NCBI GenBank assembly: GCA_900772495.1
Contig: CAAHEJ010000011.1
Location: 1 to 41,155, forward strand
Reading direction: 5' to 3'
From: an uncultured Campylobacter sp.
Lineage (GTDB): Bacteria; Campylobacterota; Campylobacteria; Campylobacterales; Campylobacteraceae
Length of the DNA stretch: 41,155 nt
The notes beneath the pieces are model-generated. The model was not told the origin of the DNA. It did not search any database and saw only the letters and a program-made list of their open reading frames with translations. Shown piece after piece: positions 24,621-32,001 of this stretch (positions are counted from its first letter, which is position 1; every line of letters starts with the position of its first letter). A program made the position numbers and the translations under genes.

Positions 24621-24947
24621 GTGTTTAAGGTAGAGTTTGTCAATGAAAACGCAAATGCTGAATTTTTAAGCTTACCCGTAGGATTAAAGGCAAAAATGGC
24701 TCATACCATTTTGCTTTTAGAAAATTTTGGCAAATTAAGCGAACCGCACAGCAAGAAGTTGCAAGACGATTTGTTTGAGTTAAGAGTCAAAGCCAAAGAG
24801 GGCATAGCAAGAGGAATTTATAGCTATGAAAAGGGCAAAATCATCTTAATGCTTGTGTTTTTTGTGAAAAAATCTCAAAAAACACCCAAAAATACCTTGC
24901 AAACGGCAAGACAAAGATTAAAGGAGTTTAAAAATGGCAAGGATTGA
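24621..24947 (+). CDS. RelE/HigB-type (Gp49-like) toxin
   Basis: The 109-residue protein (starting at GTG after AAGGATAAAGG) has the pattern of the phage-derived Gp49/HigB branch of the RelE superfamily. It shows SKKLQDDLFELRVKAKEGIA, then GIYSYEKGKIILMLVFFVKK, then QKTPKNTLQTARQRLKEF. Toxins of this group cleave mRNA, usually at the ribosome. LFELR with a following Arg and the basic KK-x-QKTP turn are the typical conserved positions. It precedes its antitoxin, overlapping it by 14 bases, which is the HigB-HigA order. Growth control or phage defence is inferred; the pair sits at the end of the defence block. Confidence 0.85.
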   Translation: MFKVEFVNENANAEFLSLPVGLKAKMAHTILLLENFGKLSEPHSKKLQDDLFELRVKAKEGIARGIYSYEKGKIILMLVFFVKKSQKTPKNTLQTARQRLKEFKNGKD

Positions 24948-25212
24948 TTTTAAAAAAACGCTTAATGAGTGTTTGAAAGATGATGAATTTAAGGCTGAAT
25001 TTGAGCGTTTGAAGCCTGAATTTCAAATCAAATCCGCACTCATCGCCAAAAGAATGGCTAAAAAGCTTACGCAATCACAGGTAGCGAGTTTAAGCGGCTT
25101 AAAGCAATCAAACATAGCGCGGCTAGAAAGTGCTAGCGGTGGATTTAGCCTAGAAACAGCGGTAAAATACGCCAAAGCAGTTGGACTTAAAAGGTTAGTG
25201 ATAAATTTATAA
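24934..25212 (+). CDS. XRE-family (HigA-like) antitoxin
   Basis: The 92-residue protein has a helix-turn-helix in residues about 45-75 (LTQSQVASLSGLKQSNIARL), followed by an ETAVKYAKAVGL helix typical of short XRE antitoxins. The N-terminal 40 residues (DFKKTLNECLKDDEFKAEFE) probably wrap the toxin. AAGGAGTTTAAAA gives it a stronger ribosome site than the toxin, so antitoxin should be in excess. It is the likely ligand of the palindrome at 24582-24609. The gene ends 6 bases before the convergent radical SAM gene. Confidence 0.9.
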   Translation: MARIDFKKTLNECLKDDEFKAEFERLKPEFQIKSALIAKRMAKKLTQSQVASLSGLKQSNIARLESASGGFSLETAVKYAKAVGLKRLVINL

Positions 25213-25218
25213 AACAAT

Positions 25219-26133
25219 CTAATGCCTTGTTTTTTGCCGTCCAAATTCACATTGTTGGCATAGTTTTTCGGTGAATTCGCCCATTTCAAAGCCCTTTTTC
25301 ATCGCTACTGCACGCTTGCTTGCTAAAATTTCGCTTAACTCTTGCGTAAAAAGGTTGCCAAGCCCCATAACGCCGCTTGTATCCATACAGCAAGGCACAA
25401 CAGTGCCATCGCTTAAAATGCCAATTTGCTTACGCAACGCGTGGCACGAGCCTTTGACACACGGCACTTTGGGCGCATTTTTTTCGCCTTGCAAATCCAC
25501 AAATTCTTTTTGCACTCCCAAATCAACAGCCTTCGCCCCAGCCCAGCAAAACAGCTCACTTTGGTGCAAAATGATACGGTTTTCAAGGCGGTTTTTGGGC
25601 GCATTTTTTTGAATTTTTGTGTTAAATTCGCGTTCTAAAAGGCTATAAATGGCGTTGTTTTCAAATGGTGGCGTAAAATTTGCTCCCAAATTCCACAGCC
25701 TTAAATTCACAAAACTTTTCGCATTTTGCGCCAAATGCAAGCGTAAAAAACGCAAAATCGGCGCAAAATACTCGTTTAAATTCAGCTTTTTTTGCGCCAA
25801 AAAAGCCATTAAAGAAAGGTTGATTTGACGGATATTTTCACTTTCAAGCAAAAGTTGCGTGTTTTTCTCACTCATATAAAAACCGCTCGTGGTAAGCTCT
25901 AATGGCATTTTGTGCGCATTTGCAAGCTTGATGAAATCCTTTAAATTCGGCAGCACAAGCGGGTCGCCCAGCAGATGAAAGGTGTAAATTCGCCCCACAC
26001 CAGCCACTTTTTTTGCGATAATGCCAAATTTTTCCACGCTCATCGCCCCACGCACGCCCTTAACGCTCGGACAAAAGCCACAGTTAAGCCCACAAATGTC
26101 GCTTAATTCTATGTAAATCTTTTCAAAACGCAT
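25219..26133 (-). CDS. Radical SAM protein with C-terminal SPASM-like cysteines
   Basis: The 304-residue protein binds an iron-sulfur cluster that cleaves S-adenosylmethionine; Cys14, Cys18 and Cys21 in DICGLNCGFCPS form the CxxxCxxC motif. Later cysteines (GTVVPCCMDTSGVMGLGN and EKLCQQCEFGRQ) resemble the twitch/SPASM domain that binds an auxiliary cluster. HLLGDPLVLPNL is the SAM-contact region. The ATG at 26133 was chosen because AAGGG lies 5 bases upstream; a GTG two codons earlier has no room for a ribosome site. C. jejuni has a homologue next to kgtP, in the same divergent arrangement. The substrate is unknown. Confidence 0.85.
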   Translation of the reverse strand: MRFEKIYIELSDICGLNCGFCPSVKGVRGAMSVEKFGIIAKKVAGVGRIYTFHLLGDPLVLPNLKDFIKLANAHKMPLELTTSGFYMSEKNTQLLLESENIRQINLSLMAFLAQKKLNLNEYFAPILRFLRLHLAQNAKSFVNLRLWNLGANFTPPFENNAIYSLLEREFNTKIQKNAPKNRLENRIILHQSELFCWAGAKAVDLGVQKEFVDLQGEKNAPKVPCVKGSCHALRKQIGILSDGTVVPCCMDTSGVMGLGNLFTQELSEILASKRAVAMKKGFEMGEFTEKLCQQCEFGRQKTRH

Positions 26134-26224
26134 TTGCACCCTTAAATCGTTACGATTTGTAACAAGAAAAATAAATCATAGCCTTAAACCTCTCAATGTT
26201 TTTCAAATTTTTAAGCCATAACTT

Positions 26225-26230
26225 TATAAT
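26225..26230 (+). promoter_or_regulatory. Probable sigma70 -10 box for kgtP
   Basis: A perfect TATAAT lies 31 bases before the kgtP ATG, with T-rich sequence upstream, as in typical Campylobacter sigma70 promoters. The rest of the 127-base divergent gap presumably drives the radical SAM gene in the other direction. Confidence 0.55.
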
Positions 26231-26260
26231 AAAACTTTAAACAAAACTCAAAGGACAAAA

Positions 26261-27526
26261 ATGACAAAAGAACTCACAAAGGCTCAAAAAATCCGCTCTA
26301 TCATCGCCGCAAGTAGTGGAAATTTGGTTGAATGGTTTGATTTTTACATTTATGCTTTTACGGCTGTGTATTTTGCGCACAATTTCTCAAACTCTGACAA
26401 CCCTACCATACAGCAAATCAGCGCCTTTGGCGTTTTTGCGGCTGGCTTTTTTATGCGCCCTATCGGTAGTTGGCTCTTTGGCTCGCTGGCTGATAAAATC
26501 GGACGAAAGTCATCTATGGTTTTTTCGGTTATCTTAATGGCTGTGGGTTCTTTTCTCATCGCTGCTTTGCCGAGCAAAGAAAGCGTTGGGGATTTGGCTA
26601 TCATTTTACTGCTCATCGCAAGGCTCATTCAGGGTTTGAGCGTAGGCGGAGAGTATGGCATAGCCGCTACTTACCTTTCAGAGCTTGCCACAAAAGGACG
26701 GCGAGGCTTTTACTCATCGTTTCAATATGTAACGCTCATCGGCGGACAGCTTTTAGCGGTGGCGAGCATTAGCATTATGCTTTTGTTTTTTAGCGAGCAA
26801 GAAATGAATGATTATGCTTGGCGGATACTCTTTGTCGTGGGCGGGCTTTTGGCTTTGGGGTCTTTGTTTGTTCGTTCTGTGATGAGTGAAAGTGCTACTG
26901 AACTACACAAACACGAGGACAGAGGAAGTTTCAAAGCCCTTTTTAGCACTTCTTGGAAGCCTTTTTTAATCATAGTTGGCATTACGGCGGGTGGTTCGCT
27001 CACTTTTTACACCATAACCACTTACACCAAAACCTTTATGATAAACTCAGCTGGCTTTGACAAGGCACTTTCAAACAACATAATGCTTGCGGCTTTGTTT
27101 GTTTTGATGATAATCCAGCCCATTTTTGGACTCATAGGCGATAAAATCGGGCATAAAAATTCCTTGCTGATTTATGCTGTTTTGGCTTTTTTGGGCATTT
27201 ATCCGCTTTTTATGCTCTTAAAAATAAGTGCTGATACGCCTTTACTTGCCTTTTGTTCGATTTTGGCTTTGTTTGTGATTTTAAGTTTTTACACTTCGGT
27301 GGCTGGAATTTTCAAGGCAAAACTCTTTCCCGAGCATATAAGAGCTTTGGGAACAGGGCTTTCGTATGCGGTGGCAAATGCCATTTTTGGCGGTTCTGCG
27401 CCCTTTGTCGCCTTGCAATTTAAAAACTACGGCTTTGAAAACTTCTTTTTCGTGTATGTGGCTGTGATGATGATTTTTGTGTTCTTTGTGGTCTTGCTTT
27501 TGCCTAAAAAAGCCTTGCTGGACTAA
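26261..27526 (+). CDS. kgtP: MFS metabolite:proton symporter (alpha-ketoglutarate permease family)
   Basis: The 421-residue inner-membrane carrier belongs to the metabolite:H+ symporter branch of the major facilitator superfamily (KgtP, ProP, ShiA). It shows about 12 hydrophobic segments, the N-terminal SSGNLVEWFDFYIYAFTAVY typical of this branch, the motif-A loop GSLADKIGRKSSM after helix 2, LIQGLSVGGEYGIAATYL in helix 4 and a second motif-A-like loop GLIGDKIGHKNSL. AAAGGACAAAA precedes the ATG. The neighbours (divergent radical SAM gene, convergent mutY) match C. jejuni, where the gene is annotated as an alpha-ketoglutarate permease. The exact substrate is inferred. Its last 23 bases overlap the 3' end of mutY. 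Confidence 0.88.
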   Translation: MTKELTKAQKIRSIIAASSGNLVEWFDFYIYAFTAVYFAHNFSNSDNPTIQQISAFGVFAAGFFMRPIGSWLFGSLADKIGRKSSMVFSVILMAVGSFLIAALPSKESVGDLAIILLLIARLIQGLSVGGEYGIAATYLSELATKGRRGFYSSFQYVTLIGGQLLAVASISIMLLFFSEQEMNDYAWRILFVVGGLLALGSLFVRSVMSESATELHKHEDRGSFKALFSTSWKPFLIIVGITAGGSLTFYTITTYTKTFMINSAGFDKALSNNIMLAALFVLMIIQPIFGLIGDKIGHKNSLLIYAVLAFLGIYPLFMLLKISADTPLLAFCSILALFVILSFYTSVAGIFKAKLFPEHIRALGTGLSYAVANAIFGGSAPFVALQFKNYGFENFFFVYVAVMMIFVFFVVLLLPKKALLD

Positions 27527-28655
27527 AAAGTTGTAAAGCCTTTACACAGAGCTTAGAAAGTGGGAGCAAAGACAGCTTTTCAGGCTCTATAAATTCGCAT
27601 TCTTGTGGGTTGAGTGCTTTAAAAATAGGATTTTGAGCTAAATTTTTGCCCTTTTTGTCAAATTCAAGCTCATAAACCCTTGCATTTATGCGGTATTTGG
27701 TGTAAGAATGCTTGAATTCGCCGATGAATTCAAGCCTTTTTTCGCTAAATTTTTGCCCTTTGCCGTCAAATTTGCGGGCATTTGCTTGCTTGCCATTAAA
27801 TTCGCAAGCATTTGCCAGCTCGTTGCTAAATTCAAAGCTCTGCCTTGCTTGCATTTGCGGCAAGTTGTATAAGCCTTTGTAAAGATTTTGTCTGCTTTTT
27901 TGCAGGGCGATTTTGTCCCCCAAACGCACCACAAACAGGCTTAAATTCAGCCTTTCATACTCTACTTTTTTGCTTTGTGGGTATTTTTGTGGCGCATTTT
28001 TGCCCGCGCACCACTCATCAAGCGGGCAAAGGGCGCACCTTGCAAGCTTTGGCGTGCAAACAAGCGCGCCTAAATCAATCAAAGCTTGATTGTAATCAAA
28101 GGCATTTTGCTCGCATAAAAGCTCATTTGCCTTGCCTTGCAACAGGCTTTGCGTAGGGTTTGCAAGCGCAAAAAGCCTTGAAAACACGCGTTTTATGTTG
28201 CCGTCTATAAAGCCAACCGCCTTTTTATAGCCAAAGCACGCTATCGCCCCAGCCGTGTAAGCGCCTATGCCTTCAAGCCTTGTAAGCTCGCTTACATCTT
28301 CGGGCAAGTATCCTTTAAACCGAGCGACACAAGAAGCCGCGCAAAGCTTTAAATTCCTAGCCCGTGAGTAATACCCAAGCCCTTGCCACGCCTTTAAAAT
28401 CTCGCTTTCATCGGCATTTGCAAGGCTTTGTAGGTTTGGAAATTTGTGTAAAAAAGGAAAGTAAAAGTTCTCTAACACCCTATTTACCTGCGTTTGTTGG
28501 AGCATTATCTCGCTGATATACACGCCATAAGCAGCATCAATGCCACGCAAACGCTCATCACAAAGGGGCGTGCCAAAGGTGCGCCAAGGCAAATTTTTAC
28601 GCCCATTTTTATCATACCAGCTTAAAAGTGCCTTATGATAGGCTTTTAAGTGCAT
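27504..28655 (-). CDS. mutY: A/G-specific adenine glycosylase MutY
   Basis: The 383-residue base-excision repair enzyme removes adenine paired with 8-oxoguanine. EIMLQQTQVNRVLENFYFPF contains the catalytic Glu, RLEGIGAYTAGAIACFGYKK is the helix-hairpin-helix, FIDGNIKRVFSRLF carries the catalytic Asp, and CTPKLARCALCPLDEWC is the 4Fe-4S loop. A NUDIX-like domain (about 230-375) reads 8-oxoG. Inside it, after NLPQMQAR, lies a Glu/Asn/Phe/Lys-rich stretch (about 270-310, with ANACEFNGKQANARKFDGKG). It is encoded by DNA dense in RAATTY sites and looks inserted. GGAG precedes the ATG at 28655. It converges on kgtP with a 23-base overlap. Confidence 0.95.
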   Translation of the reverse strand: MHLKAYHKALLSWYDKNGRKNLPWRTFGTPLCDERLRGIDAAYGVYISEIMLQQTQVNRVLENFYFPFLHKFPNLQSLANADESEILKAWQGLGYYSRARNLKLCAASCVARFKGYLPEDVSELTRLEGIGAYTAGAIACFGYKKAVGFIDGNIKRVFSRLFALANPTQSLLQGKANELLCEQNAFDYNQALIDLGALVCTPKLARCALCPLDEWCAGKNAPQKYPQSKKVEYERLNLSLFVVRLGDKIALQKSRQNLYKGLYNLPQMQARQSFEFSNELANACEFNGKQANARKFDGKGQKFSEKRLEFIGEFKHSYTKYRINARVYELEFDKKGKNLAQNPIFKALNPQECEFIEPEKLSLLPLSKLCVKALQLFSPARLF

Positions 28656-28739
28656 AAAATCTCCAAAATTTAGCTTTAAAAAGCGTATATTAACATAAAT
28701 TCGTTAGACTTTTGACAAATTTTTTGCAAAGGATACACA

Positions 28740-29510
28740 ATGATGAGTTTTATCAAAGGCTTAGCTCTTGGGCTTTTGTGTTTAGTTACTTTTGTTTTAG
28801 GGCTATTTTTCAATGTGTGGTTTTTGAAAAGCGCCGAAAATGCGGGCTTTACATTTAGCAAAGAGCTTCAAGCCACTGCCAAACTTATGCCCGATAGCTT
28901 TGTATCGCGCCCAAGATTCAGCGCGAGCAGGTTTTTAAGCAGTAAAATCTCTTTGAGTGCCGATGAAAAGGCGGCTGTGGCAAGTGCATTTAACGAAATC
29001 CTAGCCCGCGTGGCGCAGGAAAAACTTTGTCGTGGCGGCAGCTACACCATAGAGCCGACTTTTTCTTACAAAGACGGGGTTGAAATCCCCAAAGGACAGC
29101 GCGTGGAGGCGAGTTTGTCTTGCAAGATAAAAGCAAACGAGCTTGAACGCTACAACGCGCTTTTAAACGACATAGACAAAATCGCCGCAAAAAGCGGTTT
29201 CATCACTATGTCCTTGCCAGCGTTGAGCGCGAATTTTAGCAGCGAGTTGTTGCGAGCAAATGAAGAAAAAATGCGCGAAGAGCTTATAAAATCAGCCCTT
29301 GCAAACGCTGAAAGCTACTCAAAGCTCACCGACAAAAAATGCGAGCTAAAAAATTTAGACTTTTCGCGTAATTTTGGCGGAGGCTACCGCACGATGAGCG
29401 CAAAGGAAATGGCAGTAGCGGACGAGGCGGCGCACTTTTCAAACGCCTTGCCTGTCGTTGATGAAGAAGAACGCGCTGTTAGTGCAGTAGCAAGCTATCT
29501 TTGTAAGTGA
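28740..29510 (+). CDS. SIMPL (DUF541)-like membrane-anchored periplasmic protein
   Basis: The 256-residue protein has one N-terminal hydrophobic segment (SFIKGLALGLLCLVTFVLGL) and then a periplasmic domain. The domain has alternating strands and a helix such as ANEEKMREELIKSALANAES followed by DKKCELKNLDFSRNFGGGYR, a pattern of SIMPL-domain proteins (DUF541). A homologue follows mutY in C. jejuni. Its role is unknown; some family members are envelope-stress or trafficking proteins. AAAGGATACACA precedes the first of two adjacent ATGs. It is transcribed divergently from mutY across an 84-base gap. Confidence 0.7.
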   Translation: MMSFIKGLALGLLCLVTFVLGLFFNVWFLKSAENAGFTFSKELQATAKLMPDSFVSRPRFSASRFLSSKISLSADEKAAVASAFNEILARVAQEKLCRGGSYTIEPTFSYKDGVEIPKGQRVEASLSCKIKANELERYNALLNDIDKIAAKSGFITMSLPALSANFSSELLRANEEKMREELIKSALANAESYSKLTDKKCELKNLDFSRNFGGGYRTMSAKEMAVADEAAHFSNALPVVDEEERAVSAVASYLCK

Positions 29511-29570
29511 TTTGGTTAATTTGCAAATTTTAGCTAGAATTTAGCCAAATCAATTCCACGAGGAAAAACT

Positions 29571-30155
29571 ATGAAACATATCAAAAAAATCCTTGAACTC
29601 ACGGCATTAGGCGGTTTGAGCGCTGTTGCAGCTGGGGCGTTAGCAGGCTGTGGCAACGAGGGTGTAAAGCAAGAAGCACCCCAAGCAAAGGGCGCATTTG
29701 TCATCATCGAAGAGGTGTCAAAGGGCGAGTATAAGATAAAAGACCAGTATCCAAGCGATGAGACACGCGTGATTTTACGGCAGCTTGACGGGAGTGAGCG
29801 CATTTTGAGTGAAGAAGAAATGGACGCTTTGCTTAAAGCAGAAGAAGCAAAAATCGACAACGGCACTTCCAAACTCACACAAGATAACGCTCAACTAAGC
29901 AGTGGCGGGCTTTCTTTGGGCGAGGCACTGCTCGCAAGTGCGGCGGGTGCGATAATCGGCAGCTACATAGGCTCAAAACTTTTCAACAACCCAAATTTCA
30001 ATGCAAATCAGCGCGGGGCGTTTTCTAATCAAAGCGCGTATCAACGAAGCGTAAATAGCTTTAATCAGCAAGGCGCAAGGGTTGGAAACGCAGGCAAATC
30101 GGGCTTTTTTGGTGGCGGACAAAAAGCGGCAAATTCAGGGGGCTTTGGCTCGTAA
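29571..30155 (+). CDS. UPF0323-family lipoprotein
   Basis: The 194-residue protein has a lipoprotein signal (MKHIKKILELTALGGLSAVA, then AGALAGC) with acylation at Cys27. A small folded region (about 40-95; GAFVIIEEVSKGEYKIKDQY) is followed by a glycine-rich helix-like segment (SLGEALLASAAGAIIGSYIG) and an Asn/Gln/Gly-rich tail ending GGFGS. This matches the UPF0323 lipoproteins of Campylobacter, whose C. jejuni member lies next to the GspS-like gene. The molecular function is unknown. AGGAAAAACT precedes the ATG. The tail is likely disordered and surface-exposed. Confidence 0.85.
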   Translation: MKHIKKILELTALGGLSAVAAGALAGCGNEGVKQEAPQAKGAFVIIEEVSKGEYKIKDQYPSDETRVILRQLDGSERILSEEEMDALLKAEEAKIDNGTSKLTQDNAQLSSGGLSLGEALLASAAGAIIGSYIGSKLFNNPNFNANQRGAFSNQSAYQRSVNSFNQQGARVGNAGKSGFFGGGQKAANSGGFGS

Positions 30156-30197
30156 GTGCGGAAAATAGGCGTGCGAAACAGCAAGTTTGCGGTGTAG

Positions 30198-30347
30198 AAA
30201 TTCGCGCAAAAAGCGTGAATTTACAAAGGTAAATGCGGAGAATTTATGCCTTGCTTAAATTTTGAAGTGAATTTTTGCGAAAGTTGTGCGAAATTTTGTC
30301 AAAATTCAAAGGAAAATCGCTAAATTCATAGAATTTGGCTTGAATTT
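30198..30347. repeat. Intergenic RAATTY cluster
   Basis: Ten RAATTY hexamers occur in 150 bases between the UPF0323 gene and the Sel1 gene (starts 30198, 30217, 30240, 30257, 30269, 30291, 30302, 30322, 30331, 30342). No coding frame or strong hairpin explains them. TAAAAT just before the Sel1 gene may be its -10 box. Confidence 0.6.
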
Positions 30348-30392
30348 AAGCTCAAAAAGAGTAAAATAACATTTGCATTTAAAGGGGGTAAA

Positions 30393-30932
30393 ATGAAAAA
30401 ATTTCTTTTGTGCGTGGTGTTTGTCGCGGTAAGTGTGGCAAGCTTAAATGCCGAAAAATTGAGCAGTGAGCAAACAAATCAGCTATTTAATGACTGCGTA
30501 ACAAACAAAAACAAAAATTCTTGCCAAAAGCTTATTGATGATGGTTTGTTAAGTGTGGAACAATGCAATGAAAATTGTAATGAGATAGGGGGTATTTATC
30601 GTTTCGCTGAAAACTATCAGCAAGCCTTTAAGTATTTTCATAAGGCTTGTAATGTAAGCGGCAATATGAGAGGATGTGTTAATTTAGGCATTGCTTATAA
30701 TGACGGAGAGGGTGTGAAACAAAATTTTTTTGAAGCCTTGAAATTCTATAAAAGAGCGTGTGATTTAAATAACTCTATGGCGTGCAATAATTTAGGCATT
30801 TTGTATAGTAATGGACAAGGTGTCAAACAAAATCATTCTACGGCAAAACAATACTATGGAAAGGCTTGTGATTTAGGCGAACAAGTGGGTTGCGATAATT
30901 ATAAAATTCTTAACGAACAAGGGGTAAAATAA
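30393..30932 (+). CDS. Secreted Sel1/HcpA-like cysteine-rich repeat protein
   Basis: A signal peptide (MKKFLLCVVFVAVSVASLNA) precedes about 160 residues with Sel1-type alpha/alpha repeats. Two clear units read AFKYFHKACNVSGNMRGCVN with LGIAYNDGEGVKQN, and ALKFYKRACDLNNSMACNN with LGILYSNGQGVKQN. A degenerate third ends the protein. Paired cysteines (about one pair per repeat) suggest disulfides as in Helicobacter cysteine-rich Hcp proteins. These are usually periplasmic or secreted and mediate protein contacts; the specific role is unknown. GGGGG lies about 7 bases before the ATG. The gene is much more AT-rich than the UPF0323 gene upstream. Confidence 0.85.
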   Translation: MKKFLLCVVFVAVSVASLNAEKLSSEQTNQLFNDCVTNKNKNSCQKLIDDGLLSVEQCNENCNEIGGIYRFAENYQQAFKYFHKACNVSGNMRGCVNLGIAYNDGEGVKQNFFEALKFYKRACDLNNSMACNNLGILYSNGQGVKQNHSTAKQYYGKACDLGEQVGCDNYKILNEQGVK

Positions 30933-31040
30933 AAATTTAGTCATTTTAAAATCTTTTAAGGGGATTTTGAAATTTAAAGGTTTGCGTGTTAGCGTGGGTT
31001 AAAATATAGACAAAAATTACTTGAAAGTGAGGTAAAGTAA

Positions 31041-31319
31041 ATGAAACCAAATAAAGGACAGCTCTTTTGTAGCGAATTTTACGAAAAAATGAGTGAAAAA
31101 TTAAGCGATAAAAGCGTGCTTCAATTGATAGAATATGTAATGCCTGAAAGTGATAATGAAGGATATTTAGTCTTGCAAGGCAAAGAAGATGACATTTATA
31201 AGGCGATGGATGCCATAACAAAGGCAAGTAATGAGGCTGGATATGATGGGCGTTTCTTTTTTGGTGGCGATGAAAATTGGTTGGAAGCACAAATGGTTTT
31301 TACTAAAAAATCCAAATAA
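31041..31319 (+). CDS. Small cytoplasmic protein of unknown function
   Basis: The 92-residue acidic protein begins MKPNKGQLFCSEFYEKMSEK and contains SVLQLIEYVMPESDNEGYLV and ends FGGDENWLEAQMVFTKKSK. No signal, membrane segment or known motif was recognised. It looks like a single small alpha/beta domain. GTGAGGTAAAGTAA before the ATG is a plausible ribosome site and codon use is like that of neighbours, which supports a real gene. It follows the Sel1 gene after 108 bases. A REP-like repeat begins just past its stop. Confidence 0.55.
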   Translation: MKPNKGQLFCSEFYEKMSEKLSDKSVLQLIEYVMPESDNEGYLVLQGKEDDIYKAMDAITKASNEAGYDGRFFFGGDENWLEAQMVFTKKSK

Positions 31320-31320
31320 A

Positions 31321-31380
31321 ATTTATGGATTGCCACGAATTTGCTAGTGCAAATTCTCGCAATGACGAAATTGCAAGGAA
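31321..31380. repeat. REP/MITE-like repeat, copy 1
   Basis: Bases 31329-31363 form a hairpin: ATTGC then GAATTTGC, a TAGT loop, GCAAATTC, then GCAAT, with short mismatches. The segment shares about 25 bases (from AATTTATGGATTGCCACG) plus CTCGCAATGAC with the inverse complement of 36694-36766. Similar intergenic elements with CATTGCGAG and GTGGCAATCC ends occur in many genomes. A 41-codon frame at 31325-31450 (MDCHEFASANSRNDE) arises from the repeat and is probably not a gene. Confidence 0.7.
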
Positions 31381-31455
31381 TTTGAATAAAGTTGATAAGG
31401 CGCAAAACCGAGCCGACAAACACAAACAAAAATTTAAAACCATAAAATAAATTTT

Positions 31456-31743
31456 TTATTCTTTGATGATTTTATAATTTTTAGGCGAGTAGGTATAAAT
31501 CGTATCCTTGCCAAAAAATTTAACTTTCAAGCTATTATTTTGCGTGGTTTGTAAGCTCTCAATGCTACTTGTTCTGTCTTGCCCTTTTAAAAAGACTTTG
31601 TAGCCGTCTATGGTGTCATTGTTTTGGTTATTATTTCTTCTCGTTTTCCAAGTAACCGCTTTTACCGCGTGATACCCAGCCCAGCCTACATTGCCACCGA
31701 GCAAAGAAGTGCCAGCTTTGACGATATGATAAAGTTTCCACAT
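31456..31743 (-). CDS. Small protein of unknown function, weakly KTSC-like C-terminus
   Basis: The 95-residue product starts MWKLYHIVKAGTSLLGGNVG, with a glycine-rich, mildly hydrophobic N-terminus (possible membrane association), an Asn/Arg linker, and then KVFLKGQDRTSSIESLQTTQ and SLKVKFFGKDTIYTYSPKNY. The C-terminal strand pattern (SS-I-x-S, then L-V-x-F-x-x-x-x-Y-x-Y) loosely resembles KTSC domains. That resemblance is weak. AAAGGAAAGCCT before the ATG is a ribosome site. It is transcribed away from the GspS-like gene across a 258-base gap with several TAAAAT boxes. Confidence 0.5.
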   Translation of the reverse strand: MWKLYHIVKAGTSLLGGNVGWAGYHAVKAVTWKTRRNNNQNNDTIDGYKVFLKGQDRTSSIESLQTTQNNSLKVKFFGKDTIYTYSPKNYKIIKE

Positions 31744-32001
31744 AGGCTTTCCTTTAATTTAGCAAAATTATACTCTAAAATTTGCAAATTTAGTGTAAAA
31801 TGGCTTAAATTTATTGTTTGTTTTATAGCTTGTGGGGCTGTTTTTAGTAAAATAGCTTGAAATGATAAAATGTGAGTTGATTGCAAATCTTGCAAAATTT
31901 GCTCGTAAATGATAAAATAGCACGAAATTATAAAGCAAGCATTTTTGCGCACAACAAGTTGCAAGCGCATTAAAGGCGATTTTAGCAAAAGGACAAAACA
32001 A

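Noticed and set aside
11870..25212. Prophage or integrative element
   Set aside because: No integrase, structural phage genes, conjugation genes, tRNA target or terminal repeats were seen.
31325..31450. 41-codon frame MDCHEFASANSRNDE...
   Set aside because: It is created by the REP-like repeat; the same peptide start appears from copy 2 on the other strand, and no ribosome site is present.
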